From: SIG455 sp045659025
GTDB lineage: Bacteria; Bacillota; Clostridia; UMGS1810
NCBI GenBank assembly: GCA_045659025.1
Contig: JAZOWA010000034.1
Span: forward strand, 66,148 to 130,147
Direction: 5' to 3'
Length of the DNA: 64,000 nt
Under the pieces are notes generated by a model, which was not told where the DNA came from, did no database searches, and saw nothing but the letters and a program-made list of their open reading frames with translations. Positions 16,234 through 24,620 of the stretch are shown piece after piece. The translations under genes were made by a program, and so were the position numbers. Positions within the stretch are counted from its first letter, which is position 1. The number at the start of each line of letters is the position of its first letter.

Positions 16234-16307
16234 ATAACGAAAATCATTATAACACGGTTTTTTACAAAATGCAAGTACTTTTTTGAAAAAATATTTTTAA
16301 AAAACTG

Positions 16308-16336
16308 TTGACAACAAAAAATCCCTATGATATAAT
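16308..16336 (+). promoter_or_regulatory. Promoter of infC-rpmI-rplT
   Basis: TTGACA (16308-16313), 17 bp, TATAAT (16331-16336), a perfect consensus. It starts a leader of about 135 nt before infC. Confidence 0.93.
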
Positions 16337-16344
16337 CACAAGGT

Positions 16345-16455
16345 AAATTAAGTAGAAGTCCGCTTCTCACCTTACGGTTTAAAGGTATCGGTAAGGTTAA
16401 TACTTATTGTATTTGATTAGAATAAGTGGGCGGATTATATTCGCTCACTTTTTTT
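16345..16455 (+). promoter_or_regulatory. Probable ribosomal protein L20 leader with terminator hairpin
   Basis: The infC operon of Firmicutes is controlled by L20 (or in some species IF3) through a leader attenuator. Here the leader has a hairpin AGAAG/CTTCT (16354-16367), a long-range stem CCTTAC/GTAAGG (16370-16396) and a terminator AAGTGGGCG/CGCTCACTT (16424-16450) ending in a run of T. The segment GTCCGC (16358-16363) could pair with GGGCGG or GCGGA near the terminator, which would give an alternative fold. The L20-leader name rests on position and layout. Confidence 0.65.
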
Positions 16456-16480
16456 GCGGACATTTTTTAGGAGGTGCTTT

Positions 16481-16993
16481 ATTATCAGTAACAAGGAATT
16501 AGCCCTTAACGAGCAGATTAAGGCCAAGCAGGTACGTTTAGTCAACACCGACGGTTCACAGCTGGGTATTGTGTCTATTGCGGATGCATTAGCCAAGGCA
16601 GCGGATGCGGGTGTGGATTTGGTTGAGATTGCTCCCCAGGCACAGCCACCCGTGTGCAAGATTATGGATTACGGTAAGTACAAATTTGAGCTTGCCAAGC
16701 GCGACAAGGAAGCTAAGAAGAATCAGAAGGTTGTCAGCATTAAAGAGATTCGAGTTTCTCCGTCGATAGACGTTCATGATTTTGACACCAAGGTTAATCA
16801 CATTATCAAATTCCTTAAATCCGGTGATAAAGTTAAGATTACCGTACGTTTCAGAGGCAGGGAGATGCACCACACCTCACTGGGTAAGGACTTGCTTGAC
16901 AAGTTCACCGAGGCCATTGGCGAAGTGGGAAATGTGGAGAAGAATCCCAAGCTGGAAGGCAGAAATATGTTCATGGTAGTATCGCCTAAATAA
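16481..16993 (+). CDS. infC: Translation initiation factor IF-3 (AUU start)
   Basis: Binds the 30S subunit, prevents premature 50S joining and discriminates against wrong start codons (170 aa). The start is ATT at 16481-16483: AGGAGG lies 6 bp upstream and no ATG, GTG or TTG fits, since the only in-frame alternative (TTG 16454) lies in the leader terminator. An AUU start is a conserved, autoregulatory feature of infC. Motifs NEQIKAKQVRLV, PPVCKIMDYGKYKFE and KEIRVSPSIDVHDFDTK, and KLEGRNMFMVVSPK at the end cover both IF3 domains. First gene of infC-rpmI-rplT. Confidence 0.96.
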   Translation: MISNKELALNEQIKAKQVRLVNTDGSQLGIVSIADALAKAADAGVDLVEIAPQAQPPVCKIMDYGKYKFELAKRDKEAKKNQKVVSIKEIRVSPSIDVHDFDTKVNHIIKFLKSGDKVKITVRFRGREMHHTSLGKDLLDKFTEAIGEVGNVEKNPKLEGRNMFMVVSPK

Positions 16994-17032
16994 ACACTAA
17001 TTTAAAAAATATTTTGGAAGGGGAATTTTTAC

Positions 17033-17227
17033 ATGCCTAAGTTGAAAGCACATAAAGCAAGTGCAAAAAGATTCAAAGTAACAAAGAGCGGTAAGGTTAA
17101 ACGCGCTCAGGCTTACAGAAGCCACATCCTCAACAAGAAGACAACCAAGAGAAAAAGAGCTCTTAGAAAGACTGCATATGCATCACCTGCAAATGAAGCT
17201 ACAATCAAGAGAATGATTTTGAAATAA
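17033..17227 (+). CDS. rpmI: Large ribosomal subunit protein bL35
   Basis: Basic ribosomal protein of 64 residues, typical for bL35. The start MPKLKAHKASAKRFKVTKSG and the core HILNKKTTKRKRALRK are diagnostic. It lies between infC (39 bp) and rplT (19 bp) in the conserved order and is presumably under the same L20-responsive leader. A GGAAGGGG site precedes the ATG. Confidence 0.97.
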   Translation: MPKLKAHKASAKRFKVTKSGKVKRAQAYRSHILNKKTTKRKRALRKTAYASPANEATIKRMILK

Positions 17228-17246
17228 GGACGGAGGGTAAGATACT

Positions 17247-17600
17247 ATGGCAAGAGTTAAAGGCGCATTGGCCACAAGAAAAAGACGTAAAAGAGTTTTG
17301 AAACTCGCTAAAGGATACAGAGGTGCAAAGAGCAAGCAGTTCAGAACAGCCAAACAGGCAGTTATGAAGTCTTTGGTTTATGCATACATCGGCAGAAAGC
17401 AGAGAAAAAGAGATTTCAGAAGACTCTGGATCACCAGAATCAGCGCTGCTGCAAAGATGAACGGCATCAACTACTCACAGTTCATGAACGGTCTTAAGAA
17501 AGCAGGCATCAACATGAACCGCAAGATGCTCTCCGAGATTGCTATTGCAGATCCCGCAGCATTCACAGCACTTGTTGAGAAAGCAAAGGCTGCATTATAA
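17247..17600 (+). CDS. rplT: Large ribosomal subunit protein bL20
   Basis: rRNA-binding protein needed early in 50S assembly (117 aa) and the usual feedback repressor of its own operon. The sequence MARVKGALATRKRRKRVLKL, AKGYRGAKSKQFRTAKQAV, then QRKRDFRRLWITRISAA and IADPAAFTALVEKAK fits bL20 over its length. Third gene of infC-rpmI-rplT. A modest hairpin follows. Confidence 0.97.
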   Translation: MARVKGALATRKRRKRVLKLAKGYRGAKSKQFRTAKQAVMKSLVYAYIGRKQRKRDFRRLWITRISAAAKMNGINYSQFMNGLKKAGINMNRKMLSEIAIADPAAFTALVEKAKAAL

Positions 17601-17620
17601 TTTCAGGATAATAACAAACC

Positions 17621-17655
17621 AAAAGCACTGTATTCTTAGCAATATGGTGCTTTGT
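17621..17655 (+). terminator. Weak terminator after rplT
   Basis: AAAGCAC and GTGCTTT (17622-17653) form a 7-bp stem with an inner TATT/AATA helix, followed by TGTTTG. The short T-run suggests partial read-through into the methyltransferase gene. Confidence 0.5.
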
Positions 17656-17689
17656 TTGCAAATAAGGAACTATTTCAAAGGGTAAATTT

Positions 17690-18451
17690 ATGTATATAGA
17701 CAGTACTGCGAATAAAATTGTCAAGAATACCAGGAAGCTTTTTGAGAGAAGCGGCAGGAAGGCACTGCAACAGTTCATCATTGAGGGCAGACGTCTTGTG
17801 GCGGATGCGATTGCAGCGGGTGCCGAGGTGGATTATGTGCTTGTTGAGGAGGGCGTGGACTTTACTGCAGATGGCGTAGAGATACACACACTTTCATCCA
17901 AGGCATTTTCATCTCTTAAGACCACCGTTAATTCCCAGGGCATCCTTGCAGTTGTGAAGATGGTTGAAGACCGTGCACTTTCTGTGAAAGACGGCAAAAG
18001 ATGCTTCTATATTTATCTTGACGGGGTATCAGACCCCGGTAATATGGGCACAATAATCCGCACGGCAGATGCCTGCGGAGCAGACGGTGTGATTCTTTCT
18101 AAAAACTGTGTGGATGTATACAACCCCAAGGTTGTCCGTTCCACCATGTCGGCAATTTTCAATGTTCCTATCTATTTTGATGATGAGATACGAAGTGCTG
18201 TAGCCACTCTTAAAAGTGGTGGTGTGAGTGTGATTTCGGGTAGCTTGGAGGGTGATAAATCCCTCTACGATATAGATTTCACCGGCAGATGTGCCATAGT
18301 TATCGGCAACGAAGCCAACGGAATCACCGACGAGATTACATCCATGAGTGATAAACTCATCAAAATACCCATAATAGGCAAGGCAGAATCCTTAAACGCA
18401 GCGGTGGCTTGTGCAGTCATTTCCTACGAGGCCTTGCGACAGAATTTATAA
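17690..18451 (+). CDS. TrmH/SpoU-family RNA 2'-O-methyltransferase
   Basis: SPOUT-fold methyltransferase (253 aa), probably methylating a ribose in 23S rRNA. The N-terminal substrate-binding domain contains KIVKNTRKLFERSGR and FIIEGRRLVADAI. The three SpoU motifs are visible: DGVSDPGNMGTIIRTADACGA, IVIGNEANGIT, and IPIIGKAESLNAAVA at the C-terminus, which build the knotted SAM site. The position after rplT is common in Clostridia. Whether the target is rRNA or tRNA cannot be decided from sequence, so no symbol is assigned. Confidence 0.9.
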   Translation: MYIDSTANKIVKNTRKLFERSGRKALQQFIIEGRRLVADAIAAGAEVDYVLVEEGVDFTADGVEIHTLSSKAFSSLKTTVNSQGILAVVKMVEDRALSVKDGKRCFYIYLDGVSDPGNMGTIIRTADACGADGVILSKNCVDVYNPKVVRSTMSAIFNVPIYFDDEIRSAVATLKSGGVSVISGSLEGDKSLYDIDFTGRCAIVIGNEANGITDEITSMSDKLIKIPIIGKAESLNAAVACAVISYEALRQNL

Positions 18452-18465
18452 ACGGAGGTGCAGAT

Positions 18466-19308
18466 GTGGAAGCATTTTTTACTTCAGTAATAGATTATTT
18501 CAAGTTGTTTCGCATTCAGGATATTTTGGATATTCTGATTGTTGCTTATGTTATCTACAAGATTATAAAGCTCGTTCACGAGACCAGGGTAGGTCAACTT
18601 GTTAGGGGTATAGTTATCCTTGTGGTAATTACCCAGCTGTCAGGTATGCTTCAGCTCCATTCCGTCAATTACATACTTGTCAATGTAATGCAGGTGGGAT
18701 TGATTGCCCTTCTTATAGTTTTTCAGCCCGAACTTCGTCGCACTCTTGAGAAGGTGGGCAGGAGCAAGATTGGTGCACTTTTCTCACCCGAGGAATATAA
18801 CTATGACAGCATCATTGAACACGTATGCACCGCCTCAACCCAGATGTCAGAGAGTCGCACAGGTGCTCTTATGGTAATCGAGAAAGAGACCAAGCTCTCC
18901 GATGTTGCAAAGACGGGTACCACCCTCAATGCCGACATTTCCGCAGAGCTTTTAGTTAATATCTTCATTCCCAACACCCCTCTTCACGATGGTGCTGTGA
19001 TTATAGGTGATGACAAGGTCAAATCAGCGGCCTGCATTCTTCCTTTGACAGAGCAGCGTAATATCGGCAAGGATCTGGGTACACGTCACAGAGCCGCTAT
19101 TGGTATGAGCGAGGGTGCAGATTGTGTGGTAGTAGTCGTATCCGAGGAGACGGGTAAAATCTCTCTGGCACGAAACGGCTTCCTCACAAGGAATCTCACG
19201 GCTGATGCCTTGGCCAAGGAACTTAAAAAAGCCCTCGGCCGTCCGCAGAATAAGGAAGTGGTATCTGCTAAGGAAAAATTTAAGAACTGGACGGTGAAGA
19301 AGAAATGA
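18466..19308 (+). CDS. cdaA: Diadenylate cyclase CdaA
   Basis: Membrane enzyme making c-di-AMP from two ATP, which controls potassium and osmotic balance (280 aa). Start is GTG at 18466 after GGAGGT. Hydrophobic helices occupy about the first 90 residues, followed by the DisA_N catalytic domain with DGAVIIGDD and GTRHRAAIGMSE (the DGA and RHR motifs). The next gene, overlapping by 4 bp, encodes the regulator CdaR. The c-di-AMP-sensitive potassium system trkA-trkH lies 2.4 kb downstream. Usually glmM follows cdaR, but here a MATE gene does. Confidence 0.95.
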   Translation: MEAFFTSVIDYFKLFRIQDILDILIVAYVIYKIIKLVHETRVGQLVRGIVILVVITQLSGMLQLHSVNYILVNVMQVGLIALLIVFQPELRRTLEKVGRSKIGALFSPEEYNYDSIIEHVCTASTQMSESRTGALMVIEKETKLSDVAKTGTTLNADISAELLVNIFIPNTPLHDGAVIIGDDKVKSAACILPLTEQRNIGKDLGTRHRAAIGMSEGADCVVVVVSEETGKISLARNGFLTRNLTADALAKELKKALGRPQNKEVVSAKEKFKNWTVKKK

Positions 19309-20249
19309 AATTTTACAAAACTGACTGGTTCCTCAAATTGTGTTCAATTGTTGGTGCTGTAATACTGTGGGCGTATGTTACCCACATGGGCAATCCCGTG
19401 TATAAAAAGACCATCACCAACATCCCTATTAAACAGATAAACGTTCCTTCTGATTTTGAGAACGGTAAGCTGGTTATGACCGATGTTTCACATAACACTG
19501 CATCCGTTACCATCAGAGGTAATCGTAATGCTGTTGCCAAAGCAATGAAGCGTCTTGAGGGCAATGTTATAATGGATATGAAGGAGACGGGCACTCCTAA
19601 CGATAACCACTCCGTTGCCGTTAAGGTGGATTTCGATATTGATGGAGTAGAGGTTATTAAGACCAGACCCGAAGCGGTAAAGGTTGCCGTTGATAAAGTG
19701 GTGACTTATGAAAAGAGCATCACCGTCAAGACCAAGAATGACACCCCTGAAGGCTTTGCCCCTGGCGTATGTGCCATATCTCCGCTTACTGTGAAGCTCA
19801 CCGGCCCCGAGAAGATAGTGGGAACCGTGGCCGAGAGCAGTATAACAGTTGATCTTTCAGGCATTACCGAGGATATCCACGGCTCATATAAAATCAAGTT
19901 CTATGATGCAGAAGGTGACGAGATAACCGATCCTTCAATCACGAAGAACATCGAGTATACAGAGGTATATTATCCCATTCTCAACACTATAAAGGTACCT
20001 GTTGAGATTAAGGTGAATAGTAAACGTAACTCCTCAGGCACTCCCGTTGCAGCCACTTGTGTTCCCAAGGAGATTGAGCTCAAGGGCAGACCCGAAGACC
20101 TTGAGGGGATAGATAAGGTAATCACCGAATCTGTAAATGTAATGAATATCAAAGAAACCACCGAGAAGGAAGTTGACATCATCAAGCCCGACGGAGTTTC
20201 TTTTGCCGAGGGTGATAATGTAAAGGTTACCCTCACAGTAGGTGAATAA
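19305..20249 (+). CDS. cdaR: YbbR-domain protein CdaR, regulator of CdaA
   Basis: Membrane-anchored extracytoplasmic protein (314 aa) that modulates the diadenylate cyclase encoded just upstream. One N-terminal transmembrane helix (LKLCSIVGAVILWAYVTHM) is followed by three or so YbbR repeats of about 80 residues, recognisable from segments such as VTIRGNRNAVAKA, PLTVKLTGPEKIVG and PKEIELKGRPEDLEG. ATGA overlap with cdaA indicates translational coupling. A hairpin follows the stop. Confidence 0.92.
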   Translation: MKFYKTDWFLKLCSIVGAVILWAYVTHMGNPVYKKTITNIPIKQINVPSDFENGKLVMTDVSHNTASVTIRGNRNAVAKAMKRLEGNVIMDMKETGTPNDNHSVAVKVDFDIDGVEVIKTRPEAVKVAVDKVVTYEKSITVKTKNDTPEGFAPGVCAISPLTVKLTGPEKIVGTVAESSITVDLSGITEDIHGSYKIKFYDAEGDEITDPSITKNIEYTEVYYPILNTIKVPVEIKVNSKRNSSGTPVAATCVPKEIELKGRPEDLEGIDKVITESVNVMNIKETTEKEVDIIKPDGVSFAEGDNVKVTLTVGE

Positions 20250-20258
20250 ACAGTAATA

Positions 20259-20290
20259 CAGCCGTTATTCCTCTGGTGTAACGGCTGATT
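20259..20290 (+). terminator. Hairpin after cdaR, possible terminator
   Basis: CAGCCGTTA (20259-20267) and TAACGGCTG (20279-20287) form a perfect 9-bp stem with an 11-nt loop. Only ATTTGATTTG follows, so termination would be weak. Confidence 0.5.
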
Positions 20291-20310
20291 TGATTTGAGA
20301 GGTGACAGGT

Positions 20311-21681
20311 TTGTTTAAGTCAATAAAAGAAACCTTTTCAGACAAAACGTTTGTAAAGACATCAATGGGCCTTGTGTTCCCGATTGCCATGCAGAATCTC
20401 CTTATGTCAGGAGTAAACTTCCTTGATAACATTATGATTGGCCGACTTGGTGAGACGGCGATTGCATCGGTCTCCCTTGCCAATCAGTATTTCTTTGTTG
20501 TCAATCTCATAGTGTTCGGTCTGTGTAGCGGAGCAGGGGTATTTGTATCCCAGTTCTGGGGTAAGGGCGATACTTCCGGCATACGCAAAGCATTGGGCAT
20601 AAATATTATTCTCGGATGCATAGTATCCTTGGTCTTTGCTTTGGCAGGATTCTTTGCGCCCCACGGTATAATGCGATTGTTCACCCCCGAGACAGATGTA
20701 ATATCCTTAGGTGCCACATACCTTGTGATTATAGTTATAGGTTATGTCCCCACTGCGGTTTCTATGGCACTCCAGATAGGCATCAAGGGAACGGCGAGGA
20801 CGAAGATCCCCTTGTTTATGTCCTTTTTCGCCCTTTGTGTGAACGGTATTCTTAACTATATCCTCATATTCGGCAAATTCGGTTTTCCCGCCATGGGTGT
20901 GGCAGGTGCTGCTCTTGCCACTGTTATAAGCCGTTTTGCCGAGATGATACTCACTATAATTTTAATTAAGATACACGCACCCGAGATACTCTTCACCTTC
21001 TCCGATATCAAAGGCATCACCAAACCCTTTGTGAGAAGGTTTGGCACCACGGTAATGCCCGTTGTACTCAACGAATCTTTGTGGGGATTGGGCACCTGCC
21101 TTTATTCTTTCGTTTACGGCAGAATGGGCACCGATACGGTTGCGGCGGTCAGCATTGCCGCCACCATAGACCGTCTTGTGAATATATTTATGTTTGGTGT
21201 AGGTAATGCATCTATGGTTATGATAGGTAGCGAGGTGGGTGCAGGCAATATTGAAACGGGCAGAAAATACGCTTCAAGATTCTCTGTTATATCCTGGCTT
21301 CTGGGCGGTGCTATGGCGGTGTTCATAGTAGTATTCTCACCTGTGATGCTCACCGTATTCAAGGTATCACCCGCAGTACGCACCACCGCATTTTTGGTCC
21401 TCGCAGATATTGCGATTATGGCATTCTTCCAATGCTATAACCACACTAATATAGTGGGCTCTCTCCGAAGTGGCGGAGACACGAAATTTTGCCTCCTTAT
21501 AGACCTTTTTGGCGTGTGGGGATTATCCTTGCCCTTGCTTGCAATATTTGGTCTTGTTTTGAAAATGCCCATAGAATACACGTATCTTACACTCTTGGTG
21601 GAACAATTGTTTAAGACCTTTGTAATCCGTCACCGACTTTCTAACGGTAAGTGGATAAGCAATCTGGTGCGGGATATGTAA
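20311..21681 (+). CDS. MATE family multidrug/cation efflux transporter
   Basis: Polytopic membrane protein (456 aa, about 12 transmembrane helices) exporting cationic compounds in exchange for Na+ or H+. TTG at 20311 is chosen because AGAGGTG lies 8 bp upstream; the upstream GTG at 20302 is part of that site. MATE features include PIAMQNLLMSGVNFLDNIMI, LGETAIASVSLANQYFF and the duplicated second half (PVVLNESLWGLGTCLYSFVYGRMG). Substrate is not predictable. Confidence 0.9.
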   Translation: MFKSIKETFSDKTFVKTSMGLVFPIAMQNLLMSGVNFLDNIMIGRLGETAIASVSLANQYFFVVNLIVFGLCSGAGVFVSQFWGKGDTSGIRKALGINIILGCIVSLVFALAGFFAPHGIMRLFTPETDVISLGATYLVIIVIGYVPTAVSMALQIGIKGTARTKIPLFMSFFALCVNGILNYILIFGKFGFPAMGVAGAALATVISRFAEMILTIILIKIHAPEILFTFSDIKGITKPFVRRFGTTVMPVVLNESLWGLGTCLYSFVYGRMGTDTVAAVSIAATIDRLVNIFMFGVGNASMVMIGSEVGAGNIETGRKYASRFSVISWLLGGAMAVFIVVFSPVMLTVFKVSPAVRTTAFLVLADIAIMAFFQCYNHTNIVGSLRSGGDTKFCLLIDLFGVWGLSLPLLAIFGLVLKMPIEYTYLTLLVEQLFKTFVIRHRLSNGKWISNLVRDM

Positions 21682-21746
21682 ATCTGACTATTGACTTTAA
21701 CTAAAATTTAATGTACTCTTGAGTTGAATCAGGATGGTGATTGATT

Positions 21747-23108
21747 ATGAATATTATTATTGTAGGTTGCGGTAAAGTAGGGCAGAAAATTGCAGAAAAG
21801 CTCTGCCTTGAGAAAGACAACAACCTCACTGTTGTCGATGTCAATCGCAACGCTGTAAGAGAGACTACCAATGCTTATGACGTTATCGGTTATGTGGGGG
21901 ATTGCGTAATTACGGAGACCTTGCTTGATGCGGGGGTGAAGAATGCGGATCTTCTTATAGCAGTAACCGGTTCGGATGAGATAAACCTTCTCACTTGCCT
22001 TATTGCGAAGAAGTTGGGAGGTTGTCAGACTATTGCAAGAGTACGCAAACCTGAGTATAACGACGGTATAGGCCTTATAAAAGATGATCTTGGCCTTGCT
22101 ATGGTTATAAATCCCAGCCAGATTGCAGCCCGTGAGATTGCCCGTCTTTTGCGATTCCCGTCTGCAGTACAGATAGATACCTTTGCCAAGGGCAGAGTAG
22201 AGCTTTTGAAGTTCAGGATACCCGAGAGATCTGTTCTGGATGATCTTAAAATTTCCAGAATCCAGTCAGAGCTGGGTTGTGATATATTGGTGTGCGGAGT
22301 TGAGAGGGGCGACAAGGCGTTCATCCCCAATGGTGACTTTATCCTCAGGGAAGGCGACCTTGTAAGCATTGTTGCCGCTCCCAGTAAGGGTGGAGAATTT
22401 TTCCGCAGGATAGGCATCAAGACAAACCGAGTTAAAGACACCATCATAGTAGGTGGTGGCGATATATCTTATTACCTTGCCAAACGTCTTTTCCAGTCGG
22501 GTATTAAGGTGAAGATAATCGAGAAGAATCCCGATAAATGCCAGATGCTCAGCGAGATGCTTCCCAAGGCAGAGATTGTGTGCGGTGACGGCACCGATAA
22601 TAAACTCCTTCTTGAAGAGGGTATATCCAAGGCAGAGTCCTTCGTATCACTTATCAATATTGATGAGGAGAATATTCTTCTTTCCCTCTTTGCCAAGAGC
22701 CAGATGGAGAGTGGCAAGATTATTACCAAGATTAACCGAATAGCCTATGATGAGGTTATCAGTAAGTTGGATCTTGATACTATTATATATCCCAAGAATA
22801 CCACGGCAGAGTATATTATAAGATTTGTCCGTGCCATGAAGAATTCTATGGGCAGTAATGTGGAGACGATGCACCTTATCCTTGATGGTAAGGCGGAGGC
22901 GTTGGAGTTTAATATTGATGAGAACTCCCCCGTGGCAGGAATCCCGATTGGTCAGCTCAATTTCAAGAAGAATGTTCTTATTGCTTGTATCAACCATAAT
23001 GGTGAGATTGTGACTCCCCGTGGTAATACTATAATGGAAAAAGGGGACACCGTAATCGTTGTCACCTCCATAACGGGACTCAATGACATTAAAGATATTC
23101 TTGAATAA
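21747..23108 (+). CDS. trkA: Trk potassium uptake regulatory subunit TrkA (two RCK units)
   Basis: Cytosolic gating ring of a potassium uptake system (453 aa). Two tandem units are present, each with a Rossmann NAD-binding RCK_N domain (IIIVGCGKVGQKIAEKL; then TIIVGGGDISYYLAKRL near residue 232) and an RCK_C domain. The second glycine motif is GGGDIS, slightly divergent from GxGxxG. Start ATG 21747 has GGTG 7 bp upstream. The channel subunit trkH follows after 14 bp. RCK_C domains are known c-di-AMP targets, and cdaA is encoded nearby. Confidence 0.94.
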   Translation: MNIIIVGCGKVGQKIAEKLCLEKDNNLTVVDVNRNAVRETTNAYDVIGYVGDCVITETLLDAGVKNADLLIAVTGSDEINLLTCLIAKKLGGCQTIARVRKPEYNDGIGLIKDDLGLAMVINPSQIAAREIARLLRFPSAVQIDTFAKGRVELLKFRIPERSVLDDLKISRIQSELGCDILVCGVERGDKAFIPNGDFILREGDLVSIVAAPSKGGEFFRRIGIKTNRVKDTIIVGGGDISYYLAKRLFQSGIKVKIIEKNPDKCQMLSEMLPKAEIVCGDGTDNKLLLEEGISKAESFVSLINIDEENILLSLFAKSQMESGKIITKINRIAYDEVISKLDLDTIIYPKNTTAEYIIRFVRAMKNSMGSNVETMHLILDGKAEALEFNIDENSPVAGIPIGQLNFKKNVLIACINHNGEIVTPRGNTIMEKGDTVIVVTSITGLNDIKDILE

Positions 23109-23122
23109 GAGGTCAGTATCTT

Positions 23123-24559
23123 ATGAATTACAGAATAATTTTTTATACCCTGGGTTGGGTAATGAATATAGAATCCGCATGTATGCTTGTGCCCCTCATA
23201 TGCTCTGTGGCATTAAATGATGGGCATTATATGGCATATGTAATGTGTGCAATTTTGTGCCTTGCGGTGGGTGTGCCTCTCACATGGAAATCTCCAAGGG
23301 ACAAGAACATGTACGCCCGTGAGGGTCTCGTATCCGTTGCACTTTGCTGGATAGCTATAAGTATATTCGGTTCTTTCCCGTTCCTGATTACGGGGGCCAT
23401 ACCCAATTTCATAGACGCCCTGTTTGAGACCGTATCAGGTTTCACCACCACGGGTGCAACTATTTTAGGCGATGTGGAAGCACTTCCCAAGAGCCTTCTT
23501 TTGTGGCGTAGTTTCACTCATTGGATAGGCGGTATGGGAGTACTTGTATTCCTTATGGCGCTTTTGCCCCTTTGCGGTGGCAAGAATATGCATCTTCTCC
23601 GTGCTGAGAGTACGGGCCCTGCGGTAAATAAACTTGTACCTAAGGTAGGCACCAATGCAAAGATTCTCTATGGCATATACACAGGCCTTACTGCGTTGCA
23701 GTTTGTGTTGCTACTTATAGGTAAAATGCCTGTTTTTGATGCTCTGGCGACCGCTTTTGGCACTGCAGGCACCGGTGGTTTCGGAGTGAGAAACGACGGT
23801 ATGGCGGGCTATTCTTTGTATATACAGAATGTCACGTCCGTATTTATGATTATATTTGGTATAGACTTCACCGTATATTATCTTTTGCTTATGCGCAGAG
23901 TCAAAGATAGCTTCCGTTCTGAAGAGGTGAGGACTTACCTTGGCATTATTCTCGTTGCTACCGTTTTAATAGGTATCAACTGCTGGGGCAGATATGAAAG
24001 CATAGGTGAAAACATCACCCACAGCCTTTTCCAGGTATCATCAATTATAACCACCACAGGTTTTGCATCGGTGGATTTCAATCTGTGGCCACAGTTTTCC
24101 ACCACAATACTCGTTCTGCTCATGTTTATAGGTGCTTGTGCAGGTAGTACGGGCGGAGGTATGAAGGTATCGAGAATCCTTATTCTCATAAAGACCTTCC
24201 TCAAAGAGATTCACGATACAATCCGTCCCAACAGCGTGCGTAAAATCAAGTTCTCAGGCAGGAATGTAGAGGCGGACGTTATCAAGGCTGTGAGCGGATA
24301 TTTCGCAGCATTTGTGGCGATTTACGTTTGTTCCATGCTTCTCATAAGTCTGGATAAATTTGATTTTACCACCAACTTCACTGCGGTTGCGGCGACCATC
24401 AACAATATCGGTCCCGGCCTCGGCGGAGTAGGGCCTATGTCGAACTTTAGCAGTTATAATTGGTTTTCCAAGTTGGTTTTCATATTCGATATGCTGGTAG
24501 GCCGACTTGAAGTATTTCCTATGCTGGTGCTTTTGTCGAGACGTACATGGCGTAAATAA
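23123..24559 (+). CDS. trkH: Trk potassium uptake channel subunit TrkH
   Basis: Membrane channel subunit (478 aa) with four pore-loop repeats. Selectivity-filter-like segments are visible: FTTTGATIL, FGTAGTGGFGVRN, SIITTTGFAS and NNIGPGLGGVG. The glycine-rich intramembrane gate appears as GACAGSTGGGMKVSRILI. The C-terminus RLEVFPMLVLLSRRTWRK is typical. It is co-transcribed with trkA. A bidirectional terminator separates it from convergent leuS. Confidence 0.95.
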   Translation: MNYRIIFYTLGWVMNIESACMLVPLICSVALNDGHYMAYVMCAILCLAVGVPLTWKSPRDKNMYAREGLVSVALCWIAISIFGSFPFLITGAIPNFIDALFETVSGFTTTGATILGDVEALPKSLLLWRSFTHWIGGMGVLVFLMALLPLCGGKNMHLLRAESTGPAVNKLVPKVGTNAKILYGIYTGLTALQFVLLLIGKMPVFDALATAFGTAGTGGFGVRNDGMAGYSLYIQNVTSVFMIIFGIDFTVYYLLLMRRVKDSFRSEEVRTYLGIILVATVLIGINCWGRYESIGENITHSLFQVSSIITTTGFASVDFNLWPQFSTTILVLLMFIGACAGSTGGGMKVSRILILIKTFLKEIHDTIRPNSVRKIKFSGRNVEADVIKAVSGYFAAFVAIYVCSMLLISLDKFDFTTNFTAVAATINNIGPGLGGVGPMSNFSSYNWFSKLVFIFDMLVGRLEVFPMLVLLSRRTWRK

Positions 24560-24576
24560 TCAAATTATATGCATAA

Positions 24577-24610
24577 AAAAGACCTCTTCCATTGGGAAGA
24601 GGTCTTTTAA
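24577..24610. terminator. Bidirectional terminator between trkH and leuS
   Basis: AAAAGACCTCTTCC and GGAAGAGGTCTTTT (24577-24608) form a perfect 14-bp stem with loop ATTG and flanking A and T runs on both strands. Confidence 0.93.
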
Positions 24611-24620
24611 TATGGTTTTA

